DNA of 42,691 nt, from assembly GCA_021287165.1 (NCBI GenBank), contig JAJTAY010000034.1:1-42691 (forward strand), written 5' to 3'. This stretch comes from Bacteroidia bacterium. GTDB taxonomy: Bacteria; Bacteroidota; Bacteroidia; Bacteroidales; F082. Every line of letters starts with the position of its first letter. Within the stretch, counting starts at the first letter, position 1. Positions 32,161 through 41,981 of this stretch are shown piece after piece. A model generated the notes under the pieces. That model worked only from the letters and a program-made list of their open reading frames with translations. It was not told the origin of the DNA and made no database searches. The translations under genes and the position numbers were made by a program.

Positions 32161-34905
32161 TTAAAATACAATAAAGCGGGTGCTCTTTTCTACTCCACCA
32201 GAGCGAACGGTTACAATGTGCATGCCCTTGCTTAAACTCAGCTGACGGGTATAACGCTGACCGTTCACGCGATCGGTAAATACAACCTGGCCGGCTGAAT
32301 TGGTTACAAGGACTTCACCGTTGAGCGCCGATTGCAGCGACTCGATGGAGAGTTGTCCATCCTTATAATTCACTTTGATCTGTCTTTCAGGACTTTCGGC
32401 AACTCCAACAGCTCCCCAGTCCTCAACTTTAATGTTGTCGACAAACTGTCCGATGCCCGAAGGGGTATAGGCATGCCATGCAAGGAAGACGTAGCCGTCA
32501 ACTCCGGGTACAAGCAGTGCATCACCCAACAGCCAGTTGGAAGTGAGAATTTCAGGCATGTCGTACAACACATTCGTCAATGTGGTGGTATCGCCACCAG
32601 TGCCCCAAAGCAAACGCAGTTTCTCGGCATTGGTAGGCATAAAGGTGCGGTGTGCGAAAGTAACCTTATATTCCTTGGCAGCTTCCACCTGGAAAGGAGG
32701 CGATACAAGATAATTATTCATAGGGAAGGCCTGACCGTTGGAGGTAAAGAGCGCAAACGACTTTTGGCTGTTATGGCCAATAAGCTGCGTAGTTGCCCAG
32801 TTTTGCGGGCCGTAATTCAAACCCGACCAGCCCTGAGGCATATTAGGTGCTGTGACGCCTTCAACAGTTTGCAGATAGGGATATGTGTTTACAACACCCA
32901 TGGTGGTGAAATTGTAAATAGTGCTGCATTCATTGAGTCCAAAACTATTACGTGGTTTTACCAAAAGATAATAGGTGGTGTTGGGCTGCAGGTTCATCCG
33001 GAAAGAGTTGGTAGTGATATTGGTACCGTTCATCATATTGGTTGGTGGGGTAACGCCGCCGCCATCGGTACCAAAGTAAACATCATAGCTCGTAGCAAAG
33101 GCGGCGGGGGTCCAGGTAACCAAATGATTCAGAAATGCACCTGTGCTGCCGTTGGCCGGGCTTACAAGACCAGCGCTGCATTCAGGCACTGCGCTGTATT
33201 CATCGATGCCGGTAACTATCAACGAAAATACCTGACTATTGTTGGCCAGTGGCCCATCATGCTGTACGATAATGGTATATGTTCCCTGGGCCGGATTAGG
33301 AATATAAATCTGCTCTACATTGTCAACCCCGTTTTTGCCGGTTGTTGTTGGGGGAGCATCCGGATTATCGGGATCAAGTTTGTAGGGGTAGTAAATGTTC
33401 AGGCTTTGATCCACAACCATCAGATCAAGGTCGTTTACCAGCGCTCTTGTTCTTGGATTTAAACTGGCCGGAGGCACATTGCCCTGCACGTCGGTCCAGC
33501 AAATGGTAACCCTGAGCGGCTGATTTCCAGGAACATTAATATCTCTAACAAAGGGATTGTTGGTTTGAAGGGTGATTTCGTCGATGAGGTTTTGCACGGC
33601 ACCATCCTCACGGATAATCATACCGGCACGGGCGGTGTTCATCAATCCCCAGCCAAATTTATAATCAGGACCTACGTGCGGACCTGCCTCATCAGCCGAA
33701 TGAATAACCAAACCTTTGAGCGTTGAAGAGCGCATGGGCACATTGTTGTGCGTCTGCTGGTAGAGCTGCTGAAGCAGTACCATGCTGCCGGTAACGTTGG
33801 GTGACGACATACTCGTTCCACTGTAGGTGGCATAGGCCGAATTGGAGGTTGCAACTGAAGAATAAACATTCACGCCTTTACCAACGATATCGGGCTTAAT
33901 ACGGCCGTCGTCGGCAGGTCCCCAGCCACTGAAGCTGCTCATGGTAACATTTTGAGGGCCCTGATAGTTAAGCACCTCGTTTACAGCGCCTACTGTCAGA
34001 ATATTCTTTGAAATACCTGATCCGCCGATACAGTCATATCCATCGTCGCCACCATCTTTTTCGGGATTTCCTCCCTGACCGGCATTGGCAGGGCCATCGC
34101 CGCGGTCGTTACCCGCTGATTTTGTAATAAGGAAGTTGGGTGCATTGTAGGCGATAATGTCCCAGGTACGCGCGTTTGAATTATAAAACCCAAAAAGATA
34201 GTCTTCTACAGGAGAAACACTTGTTGTGCCGTACCATGTCCATTGACCAGTGCTGGAGTTCTGATCCCAGCCCCTGATCTGACCCCAGGAGTGGTTGGAG
34301 ATCTCCATGCCGTTTGCCGCTGCCGTGGTCATTTCGCTTTCCACGGAGTTCCAGTCGTATGCCCTGAGTTGAGCCCTGAAAGCCATCCCCTTGGCATTGT
34401 TGTTAACACCGCCGGCAACAATCGTTCCGGCTACGTGGGTAGCATGGTCGGAGTTTGTAGCAGCAGCATCGACCTGCGTAACACGCTGAACACCAGTGTT
34501 ATTGAATTCCTGGTGGGTGCGTCTTACAGCGCCGCCATCCCAAATACCAACTTTGTTATAACCTTCTCCTTCAATCACAACACCAACACTTCCGCCTTGC
34601 CACATCTGGTTGGCACGTGTGGTTATAGCTGCTCCAAGGTTATCGGTTTTGAAGAAAACAGGCCTACCGTCAACAACATCAACAAGCTCGACGACTGTCC
34701 CGTTTTCGAATTCCTGTCGTATAAGAATATTGTTGGCTTTGGCATAGGCCTTTACACGCTTTTCCATTTGACGCCATTCGCGATCAAACTGTCTGGTCAA
34801 ACGGTTAAGCTCGTCAAGATTTGTGGTTTGCTGGGCTATCAGCAGACCCAACGGAAGAAAAACAAGCACTAAAATCAGCAGTGCATTGGTAGTGGTTTTT
34901 CTCAT
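32161..34905 (-). CDS. T9SS-secreted subtilisin-like serine protease (S8)
   Basis: A 914-residue extracellular protease. After the signal peptide (ending LLIAQ, near 25) comes a ~75-residue pro-like helical segment. The S8 catalytic domain follows, with Asp123 in GIWDGG, His154 in SDHATHVAG, the oxyanion Asn in KSAGND and Ser365 in YSGTSMSSP. It continues through a P-domain-like sandwich, a fibronectin-III-like domain (about 573-665) and a choice-of-anchor-J jelly roll (about 670-815, with PYLQTVEG... and FVDNIKVED). The last ~75 residues are a type A sorting domain (GQLSIES...GEVLVTNSAGQVVF...GMHIVTV), so it should leave the cell through the type IX system and be attached or released at the surface. 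The T9SS machinery itself is not in this window. Confidence 0.92.
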   Translation of the reverse strand: MRKTTTNALLILVLVFLPLGLLIAQQTTNLDELNRLTRQFDREWRQMEKRVKAYAKANNILIRQEFENGTVVELVDVVDGRPVFFKTDNLGAAITTRANQMWQGGSVGVVIEGEGYNKVGIWDGGAVRRTHQEFNNTGVQRVTQVDAAATNSDHATHVAGTIVAGGVNNNAKGMAFRAQLRAYDWNSVESEMTTAAANGMEISNHSWGQIRGWDQNSSTGQWTWYGTTSVSPVEDYLFGFYNSNARTWDIIAYNAPNFLITKSAGNDRGDGPANAGQGGNPEKDGGDDGYDCIGGSGISKNILTVGAVNEVLNYQGPQNVTMSSFSGWGPADDGRIKPDIVGKGVNVYSSVATSNSAYATYSGTSMSSPNVTGSMVLLQQLYQQTHNNVPMRSSTLKGLVIHSADEAGPHVGPDYKFGWGLMNTARAGMIIREDGAVQNLIDEITLQTNNPFVRDINVPGNQPLRVTICWTDVQGNVPPASLNPRTRALVNDLDLMVVDQSLNIYYPYKLDPDNPDAPPTTTGKNGVDNVEQIYIPNPAQGTYTIIVQHDGPLANNSQVFSLIVTGIDEYSAVPECSAGLVSPANGSTGAFLNHLVTWTPAAFATSYDVYFGTDGGGVTPPTNMMNGTNITTNSFRMNLQPNTTYYLLVKPRNSFGLNECSTIYNFTTMGVVNTYPYLQTVEGVTAPNMPQGWSGLNYGPQNWATTQLIGHNSQKSFALFTSNGQAFPMNNYLVSPPFQVEAAKEYKVTFAHRTFMPTNAEKLRLLWGTGGDTTTLTNVLYDMPEILTSNWLLGDALLVPGVDGYVFLAWHAYTPSGIGQFVDNIKVEDWGAVGVAESPERQIKVNYKDGQLSIESLQSALNGEVLVTNSAGQVVFTDRVNGQRYTRQLSLSKGMHIVTVRSGGVEKSTRFIVF

Positions 34906-34935
34906 CTTAAAATTTGTTAGGAAAGGTTAAGAAAA

Positions 34936-34943
34936 CAAAAGTA
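34936..34943 (-). promoter_or_regulatory. Putative -7 promoter box of the subtilase gene
   Basis: On the minus strand the sequence reads TACTTTTG, an exact TAnnTTTG match, 31 bases before the ATG at 34905. No -33 TTG occurs at the usual spacing. Confidence 0.5.
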
Positions 34944-35097
34944 ATGTTTTTTGAATACGGCCGAAACTGACAAATCAAGCTGAAAATCAATTATCGTTTA
35001 GCTAACCAGCTATAGATCAGCCAACAAGGAGAAACAAAAAAAGGGTTTTCAACTTTTACGGTTCTGATATTCGCCAATTTTCTGGCATCAGAATCAC

Positions 35098-35105
35098 TAC
35101 CTTTG
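35098..35105 (+). promoter_or_regulatory. Putative -7 promoter box of the phosphofructokinase gene
   Basis: TACCTTTG, an exact TAnnTTTG match, lies 16 bases before the ATG at 35121, predicting a leader of about ten bases without a ribosome binding site. The -33 region has no clear TTG. Confidence 0.5.
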
Positions 35106-35120
35106 CGCAAATTTTTTTTC

Positions 35121-36338
35121 ATGCAATCATCAATCGTAATACTTGCCGGAGGAGGCCCGGCTCCGGGTATCAACACAGTAATAAGCACCGTGGCCAAAGT
35201 TTTTCTTAAAAGTGGTTTCCGAGTAATCGGCCTTAACGGCGGCTACAAAAGCCTGTTTGCCGAAAAACCGGATATGATCGAATTCGATTTTGCCCTGGCC
35301 GACGATATACAGAAAACCGGTGGATCGGCTATTCAGATGAGTCGGTACAAGCCCAAGGACAGCGAGTTCAGCACAAGGTTTTTCGTTAATAATAATGTCA
35401 AACTGCTTGTAACCATTGGCGGCGACGACACTGCCTCCACAGCCAACAGAATTTCGCGTTTTCTCCACGAAAACAATGTGGAAATTCAAAACATCCATGT
35501 TCCGAAAACCATCGACAACGACCTTCCGCTGCCCGAAGGCTCCCCGACTTTTGGCTATTACTCCGCCAAAGATGAGGGTGTGCGTATTGCACAAACCGTT
35601 TACGAAGACGCCCGCACGAGCGGTAACTGGTTTGTGGTTTCGGCCATGGGACGCGAGGCCGGCCATCTGGCCTTTGGTATCGGCGCAGCCTGCCACTACC
35701 CGATGATCGTGATTCCGGAAATGTTTAACAAAACCGAAGTGACATTCGATCGCATCACCCGACTGATCATTTCGGCAATGGTTAAAAGACGCATTCTCGG
35801 CATCGACTATGGTGTAGCCATAGTAAGCGAAGGCGTATTTCACTTTATGACTGACCAGGAGATTGTTTCATCGGGCGTAAATTTCACCTTCGACGATCAC
35901 GGCCATCCGGAACTGGGTAATGTGAGTAAGGCACACATCTATAATATGTTGTTGCAATTCAGGCTCAAAGAGCTTAAGCTGAACATTAAAAGCCGTCCGG
36001 TTGAAATCGGTTATGAGCTTCGCTGCGTTCAGCCCACCGCATTCGACCTGATGTATTGCGCTTTGCTTGGTTATGGAGTTAAAGAACTGTTCGACCGGGG
36101 CGTTACCGGAGCTATGGTAACCTCAAACCCCAAAGGAGAAGTAGCTCCGCTTTATCTTAAAGATGTTGCCGACGAAAAAGGCAGGGTAAAGCCGAGATTG
36201 GTGGATATGGACAGCGAGAAGGTTAAAATGGTCTTCGACAACGGGCTTCAATACCTCGGCCCGGAGGATTACGAAGCAGCCAAAGCCTGGCTTCCCAATC
36301 CCGAAGAATACGATTTTAAAAAGATACTGAACTGGTAA
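35121..36338 (+). CDS. pfp: Phosphofructokinase, probably pyrophosphate-dependent
   Basis: A 405-residue cytoplasmic enzyme that interconverts fructose 6-phosphate and fructose 1,6-bisphosphate. The PFK fold is evident from LAGGGPAPGINTVI (8-21), GGDDT (100-104), PKTIDND (128-134, catalytic Asp132) and the substrate motif MGREAGHLA. In ATP-using enzymes the two key sites read GGDGS and PGTIDND. The Asp at position 102 blocks the ATP alpha-phosphate, and the Lys of PKTIDND is the mark of pyrophosphate-dependent enzymes. I therefore infer PPi as phosphoryl donor, which makes the step reversible. The start at 35121 is chosen over a TTG at 35103 that is part of the promoter box. A terminator follows. 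Confidence 0.9.
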   Translation: MQSSIVILAGGGPAPGINTVISTVAKVFLKSGFRVIGLNGGYKSLFAEKPDMIEFDFALADDIQKTGGSAIQMSRYKPKDSEFSTRFFVNNNVKLLVTIGGDDTASTANRISRFLHENNVEIQNIHVPKTIDNDLPLPEGSPTFGYYSAKDEGVRIAQTVYEDARTSGNWFVVSAMGREAGHLAFGIGAACHYPMIVIPEMFNKTEVTFDRITRLIISAMVKRRILGIDYGVAIVSEGVFHFMTDQEIVSSGVNFTFDDHGHPELGNVSKAHIYNMLLQFRLKELKLNIKSRPVEIGYELRCVQPTAFDLMYCALLGYGVKELFDRGVTGAMVTSNPKGEVAPLYLKDVADEKGRVKPRLVDMDSEKVKMVFDNGLQYLGPEDYEAAKAWLPNPEEYDFKKILNW

Positions 36339-36363
36339 TCAATATATTGGTTCGATTCACCGA

Positions 36364-36398
36364 AAATCCCGCAGCCTTGAGGCTTGCGGGATTTTTTT
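36364..36398 (+). terminator. Intrinsic terminator of the phosphofructokinase gene
   Basis: AAATCCCGCA (36364-36373) pairs with TGCGGGATTT (36385-36394), extended by GCC-TTGA-GGC in the centre with one bulged T. The run of seven T (36392-36398) completes the terminator, 25 bp after the stop. Confidence 0.88.
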
Positions 36399-36408
36399 AA
36401 GTGTGCAT

Positions 36409-37362
36409 TCAGCGCAATTCAAGTTCGCGAATCTTTTCCGCCAATATGGCTGCCATCTTGATGTTGGATTCATGGGTCCATCCCGCAATATGCGGGCTTA
36501 GCACTACATCGCTTCGCTCAGTAAGCCTGCGGAAAGCCTCCGGCCATTGCCCTGCTTTTAAACTTTCGAACGAACTTTCTTCAAATTCCAGCACATCGAG
36601 GCAGGCACCTTTTACAATTCCTTCGTCGAGTGCCTTAAGGAGTGATTCCGTTTGCAATACAGGTCCGCGGGAGGTGTTGATCACATAAACGGGTCTTCTA
36701 AAACGCTTAAGAAATTCGTAATCAACAAGATATCTCGTCTCCGCAGTTAAGGGAACATGAAGGCTGAGCACATCGGCTAGTTCGTGAATAGCATCCATCG
36801 ATACCTCTTCAACAAACCCATTGGCAAAATCTGTTTTATACTTATCATAGGCCAGAATTCGCGCGCCAAAACCCGAGAGTTTTTGTGCAAATGCCCCGCC
36901 TGTATTGCCAAAACCTATTATTCCAATGGTCTTTCCTCCAATTTCAATTCCGCGGTTTGCTTCGCGCTTCCACACGCCTTGCCGCACCTCAGCGTCGGCT
37001 CTTCCCAGATTCCTGAACAGCATTAACAACATACCTATCGCGTGTTCGGCTACAGCATCGCGGTTTCCCTCGGGAGCATTGAGGCAGACGATGCCTTTGG
37101 AAGCGGCATATTCACTATCGATATTCTCCATGCCGGCCCCAACCCTGCCGATAAACCTGAGATTTACAGCGGCATCGAGAAGTGCCTTATCCACCGGAAA
37201 CCTGCTGCGAATAATCATTCCGGTAAATTGTTCCAGAACTTGCAAACACTCACCGTACCCACTACCCTGTCCGAGATGTTGACATTCAAATCCCTGAGCT
37301 TCGAGCAGGTCGGTCAGTGAAGGATGGGCCGTATCGGCAAAAAGGACTTTGGGTTTTTCCAT
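36409..37362 (-). CDS. D-2-hydroxyacid dehydrogenase (SerA-like)
   Basis: A 317-residue NAD-dependent dehydrogenase of the D-isomer-specific family. The NAD-binding motif is GFGNTG (150-155) followed by an acidic Asp173 at the end of strand 2 (LAYDKYK). Catalytic residues are Arg232 in NTSRGP, a Glu in LDVLEFEE (255-262) and His291 in SPHIAGWT. N-terminal RVGAGMENID matches 3-phosphoglycerate dehydrogenases, but the C-terminal ACT/regulatory domain of classical SerA is absent. The substrate could be 3-phosphoglycerate (serine synthesis) or another 2-hydroxyacid. It starts 3 bp after the stop of the lipoprotein gene upstream, so the two are one operon. Confidence 0.88.
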   Translation of the reverse strand: MEKPKVLFADTAHPSLTDLLEAQGFECQHLGQGSGYGECLQVLEQFTGMIIRSRFPVDKALLDAAVNLRFIGRVGAGMENIDSEYAASKGIVCLNAPEGNRDAVAEHAIGMLLMLFRNLGRADAEVRQGVWKREANRGIEIGGKTIGIIGFGNTGGAFAQKLSGFGARILAYDKYKTDFANGFVEEVSMDAIHELADVLSLHVPLTAETRYLVDYEFLKRFRRPVYVINTSRGPVLQTESLLKALDEGIVKGACLDVLEFEESSFESLKAGQWPEAFRRLTERSDVVLSPHIAGWTHESNIKMAAILAEKIRELELR

Positions 37363-37365
37363 TGC

Positions 37366-38544
37366 TCAGTCCACCTGCAGAAGGAGGTTCGATTCCTTTT
37401 TCAGCGCATTGCGCAACATGGGATTCACTTTCTGTGCCGCTTCCATAATCATCAATCCGTCAGGAGGAAAAGGCACCGGGCCACGCCGCATCATTTCGAG
37501 GCTTTGCTGACTTGCGGCGCGTAGGTCACCGTTGATGGTCCCATAGGTATGCATAAAAACCGACTCGGTTTCAAAAGGAATGCTGCGAAGGGTTTTATTC
37601 CCTGCTGTCCGAACGAAATCGAAAGCCCCGGAAATCTTGGCCCGTTTTTCCATTAGTGTCTGGTTAACAAAGGCTTCCACAGTGCGATAACGGGGCACTT
37701 CGATCACTTTTCCCGCCGAGTCGAGCACAATATTGCCGTTCTGATCGCGCTTGGGCTGGGTGCCATCCTGTATCTCCTTCTTTTCGGTGGTCCGCGATTG
37801 GTTAACTATTTCCGGGCTTACGGCTATGGCGCGCACCGAGGCATACACCACATAATCGTAGCTGACGCCCTGCTTTTCCTCAAAATTGTAGCTCAACCAG
37901 GGTTGATCGAGGTTGGCAGCCGACATATTCATGATGGCCTCGGCAAACTCATCGGGCACCTGCACCCCCGAGCGATTTTCGAAAAGCACCAGCACCTGAC
38001 TTGTTCCCTGTGCTTCAGCCCTTTGCAGCTGACGACGCACCTCCGGGTCGTTCGGACTTAACCTTTGTAATTCCGTAAGATGATCGTATGCAAGGCGGGC
38101 TTCCTGTTTTTTGCCGGTTGCCAGCAGGTTTTGTGCCGTTTCCATCAGCTGCTGTCGGGCTTCGCGCCGGGCATCGGCCATAAGAACATCAAGGTTCATA
38201 GCCACAAATCCAATTGCCGATAATTGGTCGGGAGAAAGGGTCTTTACCTTACTCTGCCGGGCATTCATTCTTTCGTAGAGTTGCATGATCTCGGGCCAGC
38301 TTGCCGCTTCGTTGCGCGCTTTTAGCATCTGAACACGATCGTGGTCCAATTGGTTGGCAGTATGGTAAGCCCGTGAAAGCAGCTGAAGATCTTCGGCATC
38401 GGCTTTGCCGGCGCGGGCCGATCGCACAAGCCTCTCAATAGCCTGATCGTACTGCTCATTCTTTATCATTTTCGAAGGACTGTTGCAGGAAAACATCTGA
38501 ACAGCAAGCAACAGTAATAATATTTGTCTCATAAGATATCGCAT
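37366..38544 (-). CDS. Lipoprotein with TPR-like N-terminal half, unknown function
   Basis: A 392-residue lipoprotein from the ATG at 38544, preferred over the longer TTG frame because it places a normal signal peptide (ILLLLLAVQMFSC, Cys20) at the N-terminus. Residues about 25-150 form helical pairs of TPR type (YDQAIERLVRSARAGKADAEDLQLLSRAYH). The rest is a strand-rich region with VLVLFENRSGVQVPDEF, YDYVVYASVRAIAVSPEIVNQ and a KKEIQDGTQPKRDQNG loop. It resembles large hypothetical lipoproteins found throughout Bacteroidota, but I cannot name a family. It is transcribed with the hydroxyacid dehydrogenase 3 bp downstream, a pairing with no obvious functional link. Confidence 0.78.
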   Translation of the reverse strand: MRYLMRQILLLLLAVQMFSCNSPSKMIKNEQYDQAIERLVRSARAGKADAEDLQLLSRAYHTANQLDHDRVQMLKARNEAASWPEIMQLYERMNARQSKVKTLSPDQLSAIGFVAMNLDVLMADARREARQQLMETAQNLLATGKKQEARLAYDHLTELQRLSPNDPEVRRQLQRAEAQGTSQVLVLFENRSGVQVPDEFAEAIMNMSAANLDQPWLSYNFEEKQGVSYDYVVYASVRAIAVSPEIVNQSRTTEKKEIQDGTQPKRDQNGNIVLDSAGKVIEVPRYRTVEAFVNQTLMEKRAKISGAFDFVRTAGNKTLRSIPFETESVFMHTYGTINGDLRAASQQSLEMMRRGPVPFPPDGLMIMEAAQKVNPMLRNALKKESNLLLQVD

Positions 38545-38699
38545 TAAAATGCTGGTTATCGATTGATTCTGTATGGCTGTCAATACAAATATCGAACCAT
38601 TTTCGTATTTGGTGCGAAAGTGCTAATTTCGAAAGTTTTTACCTTGTGTCGGTTAGTCAGGCACCTCCGATAGCAAGAATTTATTAAACAGTATTGCCC

Positions 38700-41099
38700 A
38701 TGTGGAAATTTCTGGTCAGGCTCATATTGCGAAACCGGCTTGCTAACCTCATAATCATAGCATTACTCACGATTTACATGGGCTGGGAAGGCTCAAAGGT
38801 GCAGATGTCGTACGAATTTGCGAGCATGCTGCCCGAGACCGACACTACCAGCCGTATTTACCAGCGGTTTAAGGAAACATTTGGTCAGGATGGCGCAGTT
38901 ATGTTTGTCGGCGTGCAGGACGAAAGGCTCTTTGAGCTCGAGCACTTCAGGGCATGGCACGATTTGACCGAAAAGGTTCGCACCATCGAAGGCGTTCAGG
39001 AGGTGGTGTCGGTGGCCAGAATTTATCATCTGGTCCGTAACGACAGCCTCCGTAAGTTCGACTTCCGCCCGGTGATGGAAAGACTGCCCGAAACGCAGGA
39101 AGAACTTGACTCGCTCAGGCAGTATATTCAACAACTCAGGTTTTACGAGGGTCTGCTATACAACAGCGCCACAAATGTGAGCGTGATGATGATTACGCTC
39201 GACAACCACGTGCTCAACTCAAAAGACCGCATTGCCCTTGTTTACGAGATTAAGGAGGTATTGGACAACTTTACCGACCGTTTCGGCATTCAACTGCGTT
39301 ATTCCGGGCTACCCTATATCCGTACCATTACCTCTCAAAAAATTCAGCACGAGCTTGTGCTCTTTGTGTTTCTTTCGCTTGTTATAGCCTCAGCCATACT
39401 TTTTACCTTCTTCCGTTCCGGACGGACCGTTCTATTCATAATTATTGTAGTGCTCATCACGGTGGCGTTCATGTTTGGGATGCTCCAGTTGTTTGGCTAC
39501 AAAATCACTATTCTTACAGGTATTCTTCCGCCATTATTAATCGTGATAGGCGTAGAAAATTCGATTTTTCTACTCAACAAATACTACAGTGAATTTTTCC
39601 AGCACGGCAATAAAGTCAAGGCACTGAGCCGCACAATAAGGAGAATAGGTGCGGCCAACCTGCTCACCAATGCCACCACGGCTGCCGGCTTTGCAGCCTT
39701 TATCGTAACCGGAAACAAAATGCTGGTCGAGTTTGGTATCGTCGCCTCGCTCAACATCATGGTATCGTATGTGGTTAGCCTGATGATGATCCCAATCATC
39801 TTCAGCTATCTTCCCGAACCCCTGCCAAAGCAATATGCTCATTTCGAGGGCGGAAGAGTAAACAGCATTTTGCATTTTATTGAAAGGGTGGTTTTATACA
39901 GGAGAAATACGGTTTATGCCATAACGGCAATACTGATTGTTCTGGGTGCCTATGGCGTGACCAAACTGCGCACTACAGGAAACGTGGTCGACGACATCTC
40001 GCATAAGGAGCAGATGTATAAAGACCTGATGTTTTTCGAAGAACACTTTAACGGGGTAATGCCTTACGAAATAAGCATTGACACCAAAAGACCCAAAGGA
40101 GTTCTGCGTGCATCAACGCTGTATAAAATAGATCAGCTTCAAGACACGCTCGCATTGTACCCCCAGTTCAGCAAACCACTATCTGTGGCCGAGCTTGTGA
40201 AATTCTCCAAGCAGGCTTTCTTCCGGGGAGACCCTGAGTATTACAACATGCCCAACAATCAGGAACGCAACTTCATTCTTGGCTATCTACCTGAATTTAA
40301 AGGAGATAAGCGCACCATTCTCAATTCTTTTGTAGATACCGCACTGCAAACAACGCGTGTAAGTGTGCAATTAGCCAACGTAAGCACCAGGCAAATCGAC
40401 AGCATTCAGCAAAGTCTTCAGCCAAAAATCGACAGCATTTTTCCGGTAGCCGATTATACCGTGACCACCACCGGCACAAGTGTTGTTTTCCTGAAGGGCA
40501 CAAACTACCTGGTTAAAAACCTTATTTCCAGCCTGTTGCTCGCCCTGTTTGTAATTGCGTTGCTGATGTCGCTCACCTTCTCGTCCTTCAAAATGATCGT
40601 AGTTTCGCTTATTCCGAACCTCATCCCCCAGCTGCTCACTGCAGCCATGATGGGTTATGCAGGCATTTCGATTAAGCCGTCCACAATCCTGATATTCAGT
40701 ATTGCACTCGGGATCAGTGTTGACAATACCATCCATTTCCTGTCGCGCTACAGGCAACAACTTAAACTCAACGGCTGGAAAATACCGGAAGCCGTGCTTG
40801 CAGCCCTCCACGAAACAGGGTTTAGCATGATTTATTCGGCGGTAGTGCTGTTTTTTGGATTTGCCATATTCATTCTTTCATCGTTTGGCGGAACCGAAGC
40901 CCTGGGCTATCTGGTATCGTTTACCCTTATTACCGCCATGTTGTCGAACCTTTTTGTTCTGCCTTCGTTATTAATGACGCTCGACCGGTGGAGTACCACC
41001 AGGGCATTCAAAGAGCCTTTGCTTGAGATTCTGGACGAAGAGGCCGACATAGACCTTGATCAGCTTAAAATTGAAACAAAAAAGGAAAATCAGGATTAA
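38700..41099 (+). CDS. RND/MMPL-family exporter
   Basis: A 799-residue inner-membrane transporter from the ATG at 38700 (a TTG at 38694 would add two residues). The twofold RND layout is clear: one helix (about 14-32), a ~185-residue periplasmic loop, five helices (about 222-375), a helix near 405, a second ~200-residue loop and a final five helices (about 615-765). Paired helix-4 motifs are [12 protein letters not shown] in the first half and [15 protein letters not shown] in the second. The proton-carrying Asp is kept in the second half but replaced by Glu in the first. MMPL/HpnN-type members export lipids, hopanoids or other hydrophobic molecules. It precedes rmlA by 16 bp. Confidence 0.85.
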   Translation: MWKFLVRLILRNRLANLIIIALLTIYMGWEGSKVQMSYEFASMLPETDTTSRIYQRFKETFGQDGAVMFVGVQDERLFELEHFRAWHDLTEKVRTIEGVQEVVSVARIYHLVRNDSLRKFDFRPVMERLPETQEELDSLRQYIQQLRFYEGLLYNSATNVSVMMITLDNHVLNSKDRIALVYEIKEVLDNFTDRFGIQLRYSGLPYIRTITSQKIQHELVLFVFLSLVIASAILFTFFRSGRTVLFIIIVVLITVAFMFGMLQLFGYKITILTGILPPLLIVIGVENSIFLLNKYYSEFFQHGNKVKALSRTIRRIGAANLLTNATTAAGFAAFIVTGNKMLVEFGIVASLNIMVSYVVSLMMIPIIFSYLPEPLPKQYAHFEGGRVNSILHFIERVVLYRRNTVYAITAILIVLGAYGVTKLRTTGNVVDDISHKEQMYKDLMFFEEHFNGVMPYEISIDTKRPKGVLRASTLYKIDQLQDTLALYPQFSKPLSVAELVKFSKQAFFRGDPEYYNMPNNQERNFILGYLPEFKGDKRTILNSFVDTALQTTRVSVQLANVSTRQIDSIQQSLQPKIDSIFPVADYTVTTTGTSVVFLKGTNYLVKNLISSLLLALFVIALLMSLTFSSFKMIVVSLIPNLIPQLLTAAMMGYAGISIKPSTILIFSIALGISVDNTIHFLSRYRQQLKLNGWKIPEAVLAALHETGFSMIYSAVVLFFGFAIFILSSFGGTEALGYLVSFTLITAMLSNLFVLPSLLMTLDRWSTTRAFKEPLLEILDEEADIDLDQLKIETKKENQD

Positions 41100-41115
41100 T
41101 AAAAAACATGTCGCC

Positions 41116-41979
41116 ATGAAAGGAATCATCTTAGCCGGAGGCTCAGGAACCAGACTTCACCCGCTCACCCTTGCCGTGAGCAAGCAACTGATGCCCATCT
41201 ATGATAAACCTATGATCTACTACCCGCTATCGGTGCTTATGATGGCCGGCATACGCGAAATACTGGTGATATCCACCCCTCAGGATTTGCCCAATTTTCG
41301 GCGGCTGCTTGGCGACGGCGCTCCGCTTGGCTGCTCGTTTACCTATGCAGAGCAGGCGATCCCCAACGGTCTGGCCCAGGCTTTTGTTATTGGCGAAGAG
41401 TTTGTTGGAAATGATAAGGTGGCACTCATTCTCGGCGACAACATTTTCTATGGCGCAGGTCTGCAGCAATTACTCACCGAAAACAACGATCCCACAGGAG
41501 GAGTGGTTTTTGCGTACCACGTTTCCGATCCCCACCGCTACGGTGTAGTGGAGTTCGACGAAAACAAAAACGCCATCTCGATAGAAGAAAAACCGAAAAA
41601 TCCCAGGTCAAATTTTGCCGTCCCCGGATTATATTTCTACGACAACAGTGTGGTCGAAGTGGCCAAAAACATCAAACCCTCGGCACGCGGCGAATACGAA
41701 ATCACTGACGTAAACAAGTACTATCTCGAAAAAGGACAGCTTAAAGTGGGCATTCTGAGCCGCGGCACCGCGTGGCTCGATACGGGGACTTTCGAATCCC
41801 TGCTACAGGCTTCCCAGTTTGTGGAAGTTATAGAGCATCGTCAGGGCTTGAAAATAGGCTGTATCGAGGAAATTGCCTTCAACAAAGGGTTTATTAATGC
41901 CGCGCAACTCGAGAAGCTGGCCGAACCACTCCTGAAAAGCGGTTACGGCAGCTACCTCATGAACCTGATTAAAAAATAA
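41116..41979 (+). CDS. rmlA: Glucose-1-phosphate thymidylyltransferase RmlA
   Basis: A 287-residue cytoplasmic enzyme that makes dTDP-glucose, the first step to dTDP-rhamnose and related sugars of LPS or capsule. The start [18 protein letters not shown] is the nucleotide-binding signature. ILGDNIFYG, then [21 protein letters not shown] and [16 protein letters not shown] are the family's active-site blocks. The length equals the short RmlA form. An upstream in-frame extension overlaps the exporter gene, and the ATG at 41116 gives the standard N-terminus. It lies 16 bp after the exporter and 2 bp before the prenyl synthase gene, so all three are probably co-transcribed. No rmlB, rmlC or rmlD is seen. 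Confidence 0.95.
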   Translation: MKGIILAGGSGTRLHPLTLAVSKQLMPIYDKPMIYYPLSVLMMAGIREILVISTPQDLPNFRRLLGDGAPLGCSFTYAEQAIPNGLAQAFVIGEEFVGNDKVALILGDNIFYGAGLQQLLTENNDPTGGVVFAYHVSDPHRYGVVEFDENKNAISIEEKPKNPRSNFAVPGLYFYDNSVVEVAKNIKPSARGEYEITDVNKYYLEKGQLKVGILSRGTAWLDTGTFESLLQASQFVEVIEHRQGLKIGCIEEIAFNKGFINAAQLEKLAEPLLKSGYGSYLMNLIKK

Positions 41980-41981
41980 TT

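Noticed and set aside
32332..33462. A 376-codon open frame on the plus strand
   Set aside because: It is fully antisense to the subtilase gene, whose catalytic triad and sorting domain are unmistakable; the antisense protein resembles nothing and is a by-product of codon bias.
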